Source: Trinickia acidisoli | GTDB lineage: Bacteria; Pseudomonadota; Gammaproteobacteria; Burkholderiales; Burkholderiaceae | Length of the DNA: 64,000 bases | Direction: 5' to 3' | Assembly: GCF_017315725.1 (NCBI RefSeq) | Contig: NZ_JAFLRG010000002.1 | Span: 1,736,001-1,800,000 of the forward strand | Part shown: positions 36,529 to 47,495 of the stretch, piece by piece | Position numbering within the stretch: position 1 is the stretch's first letter | Layout of the letters: each line of letters opens with the position of its first letter | Translations under genes and position numbers: made by a program | Notes under the pieces: generated by a model | Seen by the model: only the letters and a program-made list of their open reading frames with translations | The model's database searches: none | What the model was told of the DNA's origin: nothing

Positions 36529-37542
36529 ATGCGCGCCCTCACTCCCGCGGAAGTGTTGTTTGACGGCGAAGCGCCGCCCGTGCTCCTACCCGTGTGCGAT
36601 CACTACGCGGGCAGCGAAAAGCTGATGCTGAAATCGCTTGCGTTGCAGGCGCAACTCGGGCCCGTGTTCGACGTGACGCTCGATTGCGAAGACGGCGCCG
36701 CCGTCGGGCACGAAGCGGAGCACGCCGAACTCGTCGCATCGCTCGTGGGCGGCGAACACGACTGCTTCGGGCGTGTCGGCGTGCGCATTCACGACTTCGC
36801 CCATCCGCATTGGCGCGACGACGTCCGCCTCATCCTGCGGTCGGCGAAGCGCGCCCCCGCTTACGTAACGCTGCCGAAGGTGCGCAGCATGGCCGATACC
36901 GCGGAAATGTGCGCGTTCATCGAGGCGACACGCCGCGAATTCGGGATCGCGCAACCGGTTCCTACGCAGCTTCTCATCGAAACGCACAGCGCGCTCGCCG
37001 ATGTCTTCCGCCTCGCCTCGCTGCCGACCGTCGAGGCGCTCTCGTTCGGCTTGATGGACTTCGTGTCGGCGCACGACGGCGCCATCCCCGATTCGGCGAT
37101 GCGTTCCCCCGGTCAGTTCGACCACCCGCTCGTACGCCGCGCGAAGCTCGAAATCGCGGCGGCCTGCCACACGTACGGACGCGTGCCCTCGCACAACGTC
37201 AGTACCGAGATTCGCGACATGTCGATCGTGGCGGCAGATGCCGCCCGTGCCCGCGACGAATTCGGCTATACGCGCATGTGGAGCATCCACCCGGCGCAGG
37301 TGCCGGTCATCGTTGCCGCGTTCGCGCCGCGCGACGAGGCGATCGCCGCCGCGGCCGAGATTCTGCTGGCCGCCCAGGCCGCGCAATGGGGACCCATCCG
37401 CCACGGCGATACACTGCACGATCGCGCAAGCTACCGCTACTACTGGTCGGTGCTGCGCCGAGCGCGTGCAACCGGACGGCCCCTGCCGCCGGAAACGGCG
37501 CCGTTGTTCGCCAGCCCCGTTCCGCCGAAGGAGTCGTCATGA
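36529..37542 (+). CDS. HpcH/HpaI aldolase / citrate lyase beta-like protein
   Basis: 337 residues from the ATG at 36529; a TTG start 21 bp upstream is also possible. The fold is recognisable from FDVTLDCEDGAAVGHEAEHA (acid cluster), ETHSALADVFRLAS and MWSIHPAQVPVI. Members cleave acyl-CoA esters such as citryl-, malyl- or methylmalyl-CoA. Position between mdh and prpC suggests a role in C4/C6 acid or propionyl-CoA metabolism; exact substrate unknown. It overlaps the next small gene by 4 bp. Confidence 0.85.
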   Translation: MRALTPAEVLFDGEAPPVLLPVCDHYAGSEKLMLKSLALQAQLGPVFDVTLDCEDGAAVGHEAEHAELVASLVGGEHDCFGRVGVRIHDFAHPHWRDDVRLILRSAKRAPAYVTLPKVRSMADTAEMCAFIEATRREFGIAQPVPTQLLIETHSALADVFRLASLPTVEALSFGLMDFVSAHDGAIPDSAMRSPGQFDHPLVRRAKLEIAAACHTYGRVPSHNVSTEIRDMSIVAADAARARDEFGYTRMWSIHPAQVPVIVAAFAPRDEAIAAAAEILLAAQAAQWGPIRHGDTLHDRASYRYYWSVLRRARATGRPLPPETAPLFASPVPPKESS

Positions 37543-37685
37543 CAGCGCAGCAACCGTCCCGCGAGTCGCCCTCAACATCGGCCGGTGCGGCATTGCGCGT
37601 GCAAACGCGCGACGATCTGTACCAGTACCTCGGCTATCACGCGTACGAAGACAAACTCGACGCGCTCTTCGCCGCGCAAAAATGA
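37539..37685 (+). CDS. Small protein, 48 aa, coupled to the CitE-like gene
   Basis: The ATG overlaps the upstream TGA (ATGA) and is preceded by GAAGGAG (37527-37533), a strong ribosome site. The protein starts MTAQQPSRESPSTSAGAALR and ends with a tyrosine-rich helix, DDLYQYLGYHAYEDKLDALF. It has no membrane segment or signal. Position between the CitE-like enzyme and prpC suggests a small partner or regulator of one of them. I recognise no family. Confidence 0.75.
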   Translation: MTAQQPSRESPSTSAGAALRVQTRDDLYQYLGYHAYEDKLDALFAAQK

Positions 37686-37712
37686 TGGCGCATGCAGCTT
37701 GAGGATTCGACC

Positions 37713-38885
37713 ATGAGCCAAGCCCGCCAAACCACCGCGCCCGTACTGTCGGGCTTCAAACCGAAGAAGTCGGTCGCGCTTTCGGGGGTGAGCGCGGGCA
37801 ATACGGCGCTTTGCACGGTCGGCCGCACGGGCAACGACTTGCACTACCGCGGCTACGACATTCTCGACATCGCCACCACCTGCGAATTCGAGGAGATCGC
37901 CTATCTGCTCGTGCACGAAAAGCTGCCGACCGCCGCCGAGCTGACCGCCTACAAGAAGAAGCTGAAAGCCCTGCGCGGCTTGCCCGCCAACGTGAAAGCC
38001 GCGCTCGAATGGGTACCCGCTTCGGCCCACCCGATGGACGTGATGCGCACCGGCGTATCGGTGCTCGGCACGGTGCTGCCCGAGAAAGACGATCACAACG
38101 TCGCCGGCGCGCGCGACATCGCCGATCGCTTGATGGCCTCGCTCGGCTCGATGCTGCTGTACTGGTACCACTACTCGCACAACGGCCGTCGCATCGAAGT
38201 GGAAACCGACGACGATTCGATCGGCGGCCACTTCCTGCACTTGCTGCATGGCAAAACGCCGTCGAAAGCGTGGGTGCAAGCGATGCATACCTCGCTGAAC
38301 CTGTACGCCGAGCACGAATTCAACGCCTCGACGTTCACGGGCCGCGTCATCGCCGGCACGGGCTCGGACCTCTATTCGGCCATCACGGGCGCGATCGGCG
38401 CACTGCGCGGGCCCAAGCACGGCGGCGCGAACGAAGCGGCCTTCGAGATCCAATCGCGCTACAGCTCGCCCGATGAAGCGGAAGCCGACATTCGCCGCCG
38501 CGTCGAGAACAAGGAGGTCGTGATCGGCTTCGGTCACCCCGTCTACACGATTTCCGATCCGCGCAACAAGGTCATCAAGGAAATCGCTCACGCGCTCTCG
38601 AAAGAAGCCGAAGATACGCGTCTGTTCAATATCGCCGAGCGCCTCGAATCGGTGATGTGGGACGCCAAGAAGATGTTCCCGAATCTGGACTGGTTCAGCG
38701 CGGTGTCGTATCACATGATGGGCGTGCCGACGGCAATGTTCACGCCGCTGTTCGTGATCTCGCGAACGGCGGGCTGGAGCGCCCACATCATCGAGCAACG
38801 CATCGACAACAAGATCATTCGTCCGAGCGCAAACTACACCGGGCCTGAAAATCTGAAGTTTGTCCCGCTAAATAGGAGAAAATAG
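37713..38885 (+). CDS. prpC: 2-methylcitrate synthase
   Basis: 390 residues from ATG 37713 (MSQARQTTAPVLSGFKPKKS). The citrate-synthase fold with catalytic residues in RGPKHGGANEAAFEIQSRY and IGFGHPVYTISDPRNKVIK distinguishes the methylcitrate subgroup. It joins propionyl-CoA and oxaloacetate. It is in a plus-strand run with the CitE-like enzyme, a 48-aa protein, and further on prpD and acnA; no prpB is nearby. Confidence 0.94.
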   Translation: MSQARQTTAPVLSGFKPKKSVALSGVSAGNTALCTVGRTGNDLHYRGYDILDIATTCEFEEIAYLLVHEKLPTAAELTAYKKKLKALRGLPANVKAALEWVPASAHPMDVMRTGVSVLGTVLPEKDDHNVAGARDIADRLMASLGSMLLYWYHYSHNGRRIEVETDDDSIGGHFLHLLHGKTPSKAWVQAMHTSLNLYAEHEFNASTFTGRVIAGTGSDLYSAITGAIGALRGPKHGGANEAAFEIQSRYSSPDEAEADIRRRVENKEVVIGFGHPVYTISDPRNKVIKEIAHALSKEAEDTRLFNIAERLESVMWDAKKMFPNLDWFSAVSYHMMGVPTAMFTPLFVISRTAGWSAHIIEQRIDNKIIRPSANYTGPENLKFVPLNRRK

Positions 38886-38984
38886 CGACCGCCGCGCGCC
38901 GCCGAGCGTGCGCCGCCGGCGGGTCAACCCGCCGCACGGTTTGTGTTCTATTTGTCTCACCGACATTCAAAAGGTCTTGATTCC

Positions 38985-39503
38985 ATGAAGAAACTGCTGA
39001 TCGCCGCCGTCGTCGCCTCGCTCTCCGCCACGACGCTCGTCGCCGCGAACGACGCATTCGCGCAAACTGCCAGCAGCACGACGGCCACCAAGAAGCCCGT
39101 CGTCAAGAAAAAGGCGAGGGCACCGGCACCGAAACACCGCCTCATCAAGCGCAAGCCGGCGAAAACGGTCGCGAAAACCGATCCGGTACTGCCGGGCTCG
39201 GTGCTGTGGTCCTGCGAGGACGGCCTCTCGTTCGATTTGAAGGGCGACATGAAGCGCGACCAGATCGTCACCGTCCACTGGGCCAACAAGAACTACAACC
39301 TGCCGCGCGAATCGACGACCACGGGCGCCGACCGCTTCCACGACGCCGCCACGGGCCTCGACCTCGTCGTCATCCCGACGAAGGCGATGCTGTTCTCGGA
39401 CCACGACGACTCGCGCCTCGCGGACGAATGCAAGACGGCCGAGATGATGCAAGGCGCTCCGGCCCCGACGCAATCGAACGCGCTGCAAAAGTCAGGCAGC
39501 TAA
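38985..39503 (+). CDS. Secreted protein resembling MliC-type lysozyme inhibitors
   Basis: 172 residues. A Sec signal peptide (KKLLIAAVVASLSATTLVAA) is followed by a Lys/Ala-rich linker and a C-terminal domain. The domain pattern SCEDGLSFDLKG, NYNLPRESTTTGADRF, then a late DECKTAEM Cys, matches the small beta-barrel of MliC/PliC proteins that inhibit C-type lysozyme. Two Cys could form its disulfide. The SGxxY-like inhibitory loop is altered (TTGADRF). Location between prpC and prpD is unexpected for such a role. The assignment is a motif-level inference. Confidence 0.6.
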   Translation: MKKLLIAAVVASLSATTLVAANDAFAQTASSTTATKKPVVKKKARAPAPKHRLIKRKPAKTVAKTDPVLPGSVLWSCEDGLSFDLKGDMKRDQIVTVHWANKNYNLPRESTTTGADRFHDAATGLDLVVIPTKAMLFSDHDDSRLADECKTAEMMQGAPAPTQSNALQKSGS

Positions 39504-39528
39504 ATTCTCGGCGAGGAAGCCTCGACCC

Positions 39529-40980
39529 ATGTCCGCCCCGATCTCCAATGTCCGGCCCGCGCCGGACACGGTGCTCGCCGATATCGTCGACTACGCTCTC
39601 GATTTCCGAATCGATAGCGCGCTCGCGCTCGACACGGCGCGCAATTGCCTGATCGACACCCTCGGCTGCGGACTCGAGGCCCTCTCCTACCCCGCCTGCA
39701 CGAAGCTGATGGGGCCGATCGTACCCGGCACCATCGTACCGAACGGAGCCAAAGTGCCCGGCACGCCGTTCCAGCTCGACCCCGTGCAGGCCGCCTTCAA
39801 CATCGGCGCGATGATCCGTTGGCTCGACTTCAACGACACGTGGCTCGCCGCCGAATGGGGGCATCCGTCCGACAATCTCGGCGGCATCCTCGCGACGGCC
39901 GATTGGCTGTCGCGCAATGCCGTGGCGGCGGGCAAGCAGCCGCTCACGATGAAGGACGTGCTCGTCGCGATGGTCAAGGCGCACGAGATCCAAGGCATCA
40001 TCGCGCTCGAGAATTCGTTCAATAAGGTCGGGCTCGATCACGTGTTGCTCGTCAAGCTGGCATCGACCGCCGTCGTCGGCCAGATGCTCGGGCTCTCGCG
40101 CGACGAACTCGTCAACGCGGTCTCGCTCGCGTTCGTCGACGGACATTCGCTGCGCACCTATCGGCACGCGCCAAACACGGGTTCGCGCAAATCGTGGGCA
40201 GCCGGCGACGCAACCTCGCGCGCCGTGCGCCTCGCGCTCATCGCAAAGACAGGCGAGATGGGTTATCCGTCGGCGCTGACGGCCAAGACGTGGGGCTTCT
40301 ACGACGTTCTGTTCAAGGGCAACGCGTTCAAGTTCCAACGCCCGTACGGCTCGTACGTGATGGAAAACGTGCTGTTCAAGATTTCCTTTCCGGCCGAGTT
40401 TCATGCACAAACGGCAGCCGAAGCGGCGATGGCGCTGCACGATCGACTGCGGGCGAACGGCAAGCGTGTCGAGGACGTCGCGAAGATCACGATTCGCACG
40501 CATGAGGCGGCAATCCGTATCATCGATAAAACGGGCCCGCTCGCCAATCCGGCCGATCGCGATCACTGCATCCAGTACATGGTGGCGGTCCCGATGATTT
40601 TCGGGCGCTTGACGGCGGCCGACTACGAAGATGCCGTCGCAACCGATCCACGCATCGATGCCTTGCGCGCGAAGATCGTTTGCGTCGAAGATCCGCGGTT
40701 CACGGCCGACTATCACGATCCGGACAAACGTTCGATCGCCAACGCATTGACCGTCGAGTTCGGCGACGGGACGAAGTTCGACGAAGTCGTCGTCGAATAT
40801 CCGATCGGCCACAAGCGGCGCCGTGCGGAAGGCATCCCGCTGCTCGTGGACAAGTTCAAGACGAATCTCGCGCGCCGCTTTCCCGAAAAGCAGCGTCAGG
40901 CGATTCTCGATGCCTCGCTCGACCAAGCAAAGCTCGAGACGATGCCCGTCAACGAATACGTCGATTTGTATGTGATTTAG
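39529..40980 (+). CDS. prpD: 2-methylcitrate dehydratase
   Basis: 483 residues of the MmgE/PrpD family. Typical stretches are NIGAMIRWLDFNDTWLAAEW near residue 90 and SFVDGHSLRT-like LAFVDGHSLRTYRHAPNTG. It dehydrates 2-methylcitrate to 2-methyl-cis-aconitate, which aconitase then hydrates. The two enzymes are encoded side by side here (acnA starts 90 bp downstream). It begins 25 bp after the MliC-like gene. Confidence 0.94.
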   Translation: MSAPISNVRPAPDTVLADIVDYALDFRIDSALALDTARNCLIDTLGCGLEALSYPACTKLMGPIVPGTIVPNGAKVPGTPFQLDPVQAAFNIGAMIRWLDFNDTWLAAEWGHPSDNLGGILATADWLSRNAVAAGKQPLTMKDVLVAMVKAHEIQGIIALENSFNKVGLDHVLLVKLASTAVVGQMLGLSRDELVNAVSLAFVDGHSLRTYRHAPNTGSRKSWAAGDATSRAVRLALIAKTGEMGYPSALTAKTWGFYDVLFKGNAFKFQRPYGSYVMENVLFKISFPAEFHAQTAAEAAMALHDRLRANGKRVEDVAKITIRTHEAAIRIIDKTGPLANPADRDHCIQYMVAVPMIFGRLTAADYEDAVATDPRIDALRAKIVCVEDPRFTADYHDPDKRSIANALTVEFGDGTKFDEVVVEYPIGHKRRRAEGIPLLVDKFKTNLARRFPEKQRQAILDASLDQAKLETMPVNEYVDLYVI

Positions 40981-41070
40981 GCAACCGAATTCAAGCAACC
41001 CCGAACGCTGGTTCAAGGTTCAATAAAAACGTAGCAACGTCATTTCCTCGCTCTCAACCTAGGAAAAGCC

Positions 41071-43788
<2,718 letters not shown>

Positions 43789-43845
43789 GCAATCGACTGC
43801 AACCTTGCAGGTACCGCGCTTCGTTGGGAAGCGCGGTCATTCGGA

Positions 43846-43870
43846 GCCCGGCCTTGGCCGGGCGTTTTTT
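43846..43870 (+). terminator. Intrinsic terminator after acnA
   Basis: Stem GCCCGGCC / GGCCGGGC with a 2-nt loop (43846-43863) followed by GTTTTTT. It lies 57 bp after the acnA stop and separates the TCA/methylcitrate genes from the TelA-like operon. Confidence 0.92.
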
Positions 43871-43949
43871 ATTGTGGCTTTATCGATTCGACGCGATTAT
43901 AGTTTTGGCGCGTTTTAGAGAAGTTTCACTCTTACTCGAGCATAGGTAT

Positions 43950-45245
43950 ATGAACGACGAAGCGTCGAATTCGAAACCTACCGATACATCCGAAGCGCCG
44001 CTGGATTTGACGGCCTATCTCAATCCGGCAAGCGATTCACCGGCAACCACCGGCGAATCGACTGCACTGGCCGCCCCTGCCGAGTCCGCGCTTCCGGCAA
44101 ATCTTCCGCCCGAAGTGCAAACACCGATGGCGCCGATGGCACGGCTAGTCGATCTCTCCACGCTTTCGCCTCAGCAGCGCGAGATTGCGCAAGAGCGGGC
44201 CAACGCCATCCGTTTCGACGATGCCACATCGACATTGAATTTCGTCGACGATGCCCTGGCGCCGTTAGCCACGGCATCGCGCCGGCTGCTGTCGGAAACG
44301 ACCGTGGGCGAAGCCGGCGAGATCGGGCGTATTGCCGCCGCCGTGATCGACGGCATCAAAATCTTGAAGATCGAGGAGTTGCAGGAGGAAGCGCGCGAAG
44401 TCGCACCGAAGGCCACGGGCTTCCTTAGCCGGCTCGGTCGGCTCGGCAAGGTCGCGCATGGCGCCATCAAATCCTTTCAGGAAAATCGCAAAGCGTTTCT
44501 CGCCCTAATGGACGAAGAAGTCGCAAAAGCGCGGCGCATCAAGAGCGATTTGATGATCACCATCCAGCAACTCGATCAACAGTCTCAATCGGTACGCACG
44601 GGCGTGTCGGAACTGTCGATCAGCATCGCCGCGATGCAAGTGGCACTGGATCGCGGGCTCGTCGAAGCCGAGCAACTGCGCCAGGTCGCGCTGCGCACCA
44701 ACACGGCCGGCGATGCCGCGATCGCCATGGACTACCGCAATACGCTCGCCAACTTCCGCGGCCGGATTGCAGACCTGCGCGAAGCGATGATTTCGGCCGC
44801 GAGTTTGATTCCCTTGATCGCGTCCAACCGCAAAGCGGCCGAAACCCGCGTCAGCAAACTCAGCACCGGCATCATGGTGACGATTCCGCGTCTGATGGCG
44901 GTGGCCGCCCAGGCCGTGGTGCAGGCGGACACGCGCCGCGCCGGCGCCGAAAGCGAGAAGTTGGACGATGCCGCGCGCAAGATCACCGAGCTCGCCGTAC
45001 AGGGCACCCACGACGCTGCCGTGGAAGCGGCCCGCAGCCTAGGTGGCGATCCGCGCAGCCTCGACACGCTGGCCGCCGCGGCCGATCAGTCCATTGCGAC
45101 CATGAGAGAGGTACAAGAAATCGAACAACAGGTGCTTGCGCAGGATCGCGAGCGCGAGCAGAAATTGATCGAGGTGCGCGACAAGCTGGTTGCAGGCATG
45201 CGCGGTGTGCAAGCGCAAGCACTGGCACGGCCGCTAGGAGAGTGA
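43950..45245 (+). CDS. TelA-like (toxic anion resistance) protein
   Basis: 431 residues, soluble, mostly helical and coiled-coil. The first 85 are Pro/Thr/Ser-rich and acidic. The core, with repeated helices such as RTNTAGDAAIAMDYRNTLAN and SLIPLIASNRKAAETRVSKL, resembles the TelA family linked to tellurite and toxic-anion resistance. The similarity is at pattern level; the C-terminus (DREREQKLIEVRDKLVAGMR) is a long helix. It heads a tight plus-strand run with four further genes. A -10-like TTATAG lies between it and the acnA terminator. Confidence 0.6.
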   Translation: MNDEASNSKPTDTSEAPLDLTAYLNPASDSPATTGESTALAAPAESALPANLPPEVQTPMAPMARLVDLSTLSPQQREIAQERANAIRFDDATSTLNFVDDALAPLATASRRLLSETTVGEAGEIGRIAAAVIDGIKILKIEELQEEAREVAPKATGFLSRLGRLGKVAHGAIKSFQENRKAFLALMDEEVAKARRIKSDLMITIQQLDQQSQSVRTGVSELSISIAAMQVALDRGLVEAEQLRQVALRTNTAGDAAIAMDYRNTLANFRGRIADLREAMISAASLIPLIASNRKAAETRVSKLSTGIMVTIPRLMAVAAQAVVQADTRRAGAESEKLDDAARKITELAVQGTHDAAVEAARSLGGDPRSLDTLAAAADQSIATMREVQEIEQQVLAQDREREQKLIEVRDKLVAGMRGVQAQALARPLGE

Positions 45246-45247
45246 CA

Positions 45248-45664
45248 ATGGGTAAGCTCGACAGCCTGTCCGGCACCGGCGAAAACGACACGCCGATCAA
45301 CTTCGATCTGGCTGCGGCCTGGCTGCGCCATGCGGAAGCCGATCGAGCGGCCTTCCTCAACCGCTTCGTCGCGATCGTCTCGCAAGCGCTGCCGAATCAC
45401 ACGCAGGTCCAGAGAGTCCGCCGCGGACTCATCCGCAAAACGGAAGAGATCGTCGGCATCTCGGTTGCGTTCGAAAATGAAACCTACTTGATGCGGATGA
45501 AGGACGGTCATCATCTCGCCACCGAAGTCGAAAAGAAGGTCAAAGGCGTGGTGCTCTCGACGCGCGAAGTCGATGCCCACACGTGGATGACGGGACTGAT
45601 GACGCACGTACGCGAACGCACGCAACAAGCACGGGCGATTTCCGAATTGCTGGCTGCGCTGTAG
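45248..45664 (+). CDS. Unrecognised conserved-looking protein, 138 aa
   Basis: It starts 2 bp after the TelA-like stop (ATG 45248; a GTG 6 bp earlier would overlap). It has no signal or membrane segment. Segments such as AAWLRHAEADRAAFLNRFVA and HHLATEVEKKVKGVVLSTRE are amphipathic, with helical ends, and suggest a small alpha/beta protein. Its tight coupling to the TelA-like gene suggests a partner. No family recognised. Confidence 0.75.
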   Translation: MGKLDSLSGTGENDTPINFDLAAAWLRHAEADRAAFLNRFVAIVSQALPNHTQVQRVRRGLIRKTEEIVGISVAFENETYLMRMKDGHHLATEVEKKVKGVVLSTREVDAHTWMTGLMTHVRERTQQARAISELLAAL

Positions 45665-45725
45665 CTTTAGTGCCTACCCTAACGCCTGCCTTAGCGCTCG
45701 TGCATCATTGCCCGGAGATACACCG

Positions 45726-46604
45726 ATGGGATGGTTGAATTCGCTTTTCGGCAGCAAATCGGGGCCTGCTGTCCCCGAGCAGCGTTTCTTCGATGACGAC
45801 GGCGTGCCTCGCCTCGTTCATCAGCGTCTCGTCGATTCAAAAAGCGGCGCACTGCCGTGGGTCTCGACGTTGACCGCGCCGGAAATGGCACTGGCGCGCA
45901 GCCATGGTCTGAAGATGCTGGCGCCGATCGCAGCCACGTGCTGGATGCACTACGGCTACTCTTGGACCGAAGGACATGCAATGGGCTGGCGCCAGGCCTT
46001 GAGCCGTCTGCAGGCCGAAGCGGCGGCGCTCGGCGCCAATGCCGTCATCGACACCCGGATGGTAACGGTCGACCTCGCCATCGAAAACAGCATGGACTAC
46101 TCGCTGGTCGGTACCGCCGTGCGCATCGAGGGCTTGCCGCCAAGTAACACGCCGGTGGTATCGACGGTGCCCGCGCTCGAATTCGTGCAGTTGCTGGAAG
46201 CCGGCATCGTGCCCGTCGGCCTCGCGATTGGCGCCCGCTTCGAGTGGAGCAGCGGCCCGCTCGATACCGGCAAAGGATACGGCTGGGGCAACAATCAGCC
46301 GCTCAAACAAACCACCGCGTTCTGGGAGCGCATCCGGCGCAATGCGCATGCCGATCTGCGCGCGGACACGGCGCGACAGGGAACGGGTGTGCTCGCGCAA
46401 CTGCAATTCAGTCAGTTGTTCAAGGTCGAGAGCCCGGAGCCGGGCCGTTTGCTCGGCCGGCACATTGTGATCGGGACCGTGGTCGATTGCGAAGAAGCCG
46501 CCACGTTTCGGCATCCCGTCGAATTCGTGCTCGACCTGAGCGACAAGCCGGACAATCTGCGGACCACCTCGGTTCATCACAATTCGTACAACGACGGGAT
46601 CTGA
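45726..46604 (+). CDS. YbjQ-like (heavy-metal-binding/UPF0145-type) protein
   Basis: 292 residues starting MGWLNSLFGSKSG, after a GGAG ribosome site. Two YbjQ-like units are seen: the first includes LQAEAAALGANAVIDTRMV, the second is divergent (VPVGLAIGARFEWSSG). YbjQ units form pentameric rings in solved structures, and the annotation heavy-metal-binding is only a database label. It lies 62 bp after the 138-aa gene and 24 bp before a related gene. Confidence 0.65.
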   Translation: MGWLNSLFGSKSGPAVPEQRFFDDDGVPRLVHQRLVDSKSGALPWVSTLTAPEMALARSHGLKMLAPIAATCWMHYGYSWTEGHAMGWRQALSRLQAEAAALGANAVIDTRMVTVDLAIENSMDYSLVGTAVRIEGLPPSNTPVVSTVPALEFVQLLEAGIVPVGLAIGARFEWSSGPLDTGKGYGWGNNQPLKQTTAFWERIRRNAHADLRADTARQGTGVLAQLQFSQLFKVESPEPGRLLGRHIVIGTVVDCEEAATFRHPVEFVLDLSDKPDNLRTTSVHHNSYNDGI

Positions 46605-46627
46605 ACCCCCATCACTGAGAGAGCAGC

Positions 46628-47467
46628 ATGAGCGAAACGATCACCCAGAATCCCGGTACGCAACTTCCCGCCAATGCGCGCGCGCGACTGCAAGGTTTGC
46701 GCAGCAGTGCTCATCCTACGGCGGTGTTTACTTCCGACCTATCGGTCAATGAGTTCTTGCTCGTCCGCAAGGCCGGGTTCGAGCCGATCGGCCTATGCGT
46801 GGGCAGCAGCATTTACCACGTGGGGATTCAATACGGTTCGTGGAGCAAGAATCAGGAGCTCGAAGTGCTGTCGCAGGCGATGTATCACGCGCGCGAACTG
46901 GCGATGTCGCGCATGCGTGAAGAAGCACGCAGCATGGGTGCCGATGGCATCGTCGGCGTGCGTCTCGAGATCAAGCATGTGGAATGGGATGCCGACATCC
47001 TGGAGTTCGTGGCAATCGGCACCGGCGTGGTCCACAACCACGATCGCGAAGGGTTTCGCGCTCACGACGGCGGCCCCTTCACTTCAGATCTCTCCGGGCA
47101 GGATTTCTACACGCTGCTCAATTCCGGCTATCGGCCCATCGAACTCGTGATGGGCAGTTGCGTGTATCACGTCGCGCATCGAGGCATGCTCAAGGCGTGG
47201 AATCAAATCGGCCGCAACGTCGAGCTCGAGCAGTTCACCCAGGCGATTTACAGTGCCCGTGAGTTGGCGATCGAACGCATGCAAGTCGAAGCACAGACCG
47301 CGAAGGCGGAGGGCGTGATCGGCACGATCATTCACGAGAAATCGTATCGATGGGAAAGTCATGTGATCGAGTTTTTCGCGATTGGTACGGCCGTTGCGCC
47401 GCTGCACGTCGAGATCGATGCAAAGGATATTCCCGCGCCGACGCTGGTGTTGTCGGTGAATGATTGA
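46628..47467 (+). CDS. Protein with two tandem YbjQ-like domains
   Basis: 279 residues made of two similar halves. The first has FTSDLSVNEFLLVRKAGFEP-type start and EEARSMGADGIVGVRLEI; the second repeats with FTSDLSGQDFYTLLNSGYRP and QVEAQTAKAEGVIGTIIHE. Each half shows the same order of elements including GSSIYHVG / GSCVYHVA. This is an internal duplication related to the preceding gene. It precedes the Rieske gene, whose ATG is 29 bp beyond this stop; in-frame codons of the latter overlap it. No signal peptide; cytoplasmic. Confidence 0.7.
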   Translation: MSETITQNPGTQLPANARARLQGLRSSAHPTAVFTSDLSVNEFLLVRKAGFEPIGLCVGSSIYHVGIQYGSWSKNQELEVLSQAMYHARELAMSRMREEARSMGADGIVGVRLEIKHVEWDADILEFVAIGTGVVHNHDREGFRAHDGGPFTSDLSGQDFYTLLNSGYRPIELVMGSCVYHVAHRGMLKAWNQIGRNVELEQFTQAIYSARELAIERMQVEAQTAKAEGVIGTIIHEKSYRWESHVIEFFAIGTAVAPLHVEIDAKDIPAPTLVLSVND

Positions 47468-47495
47468 CGAAAGGTTGAGCCAGGAGGCGTTACGC

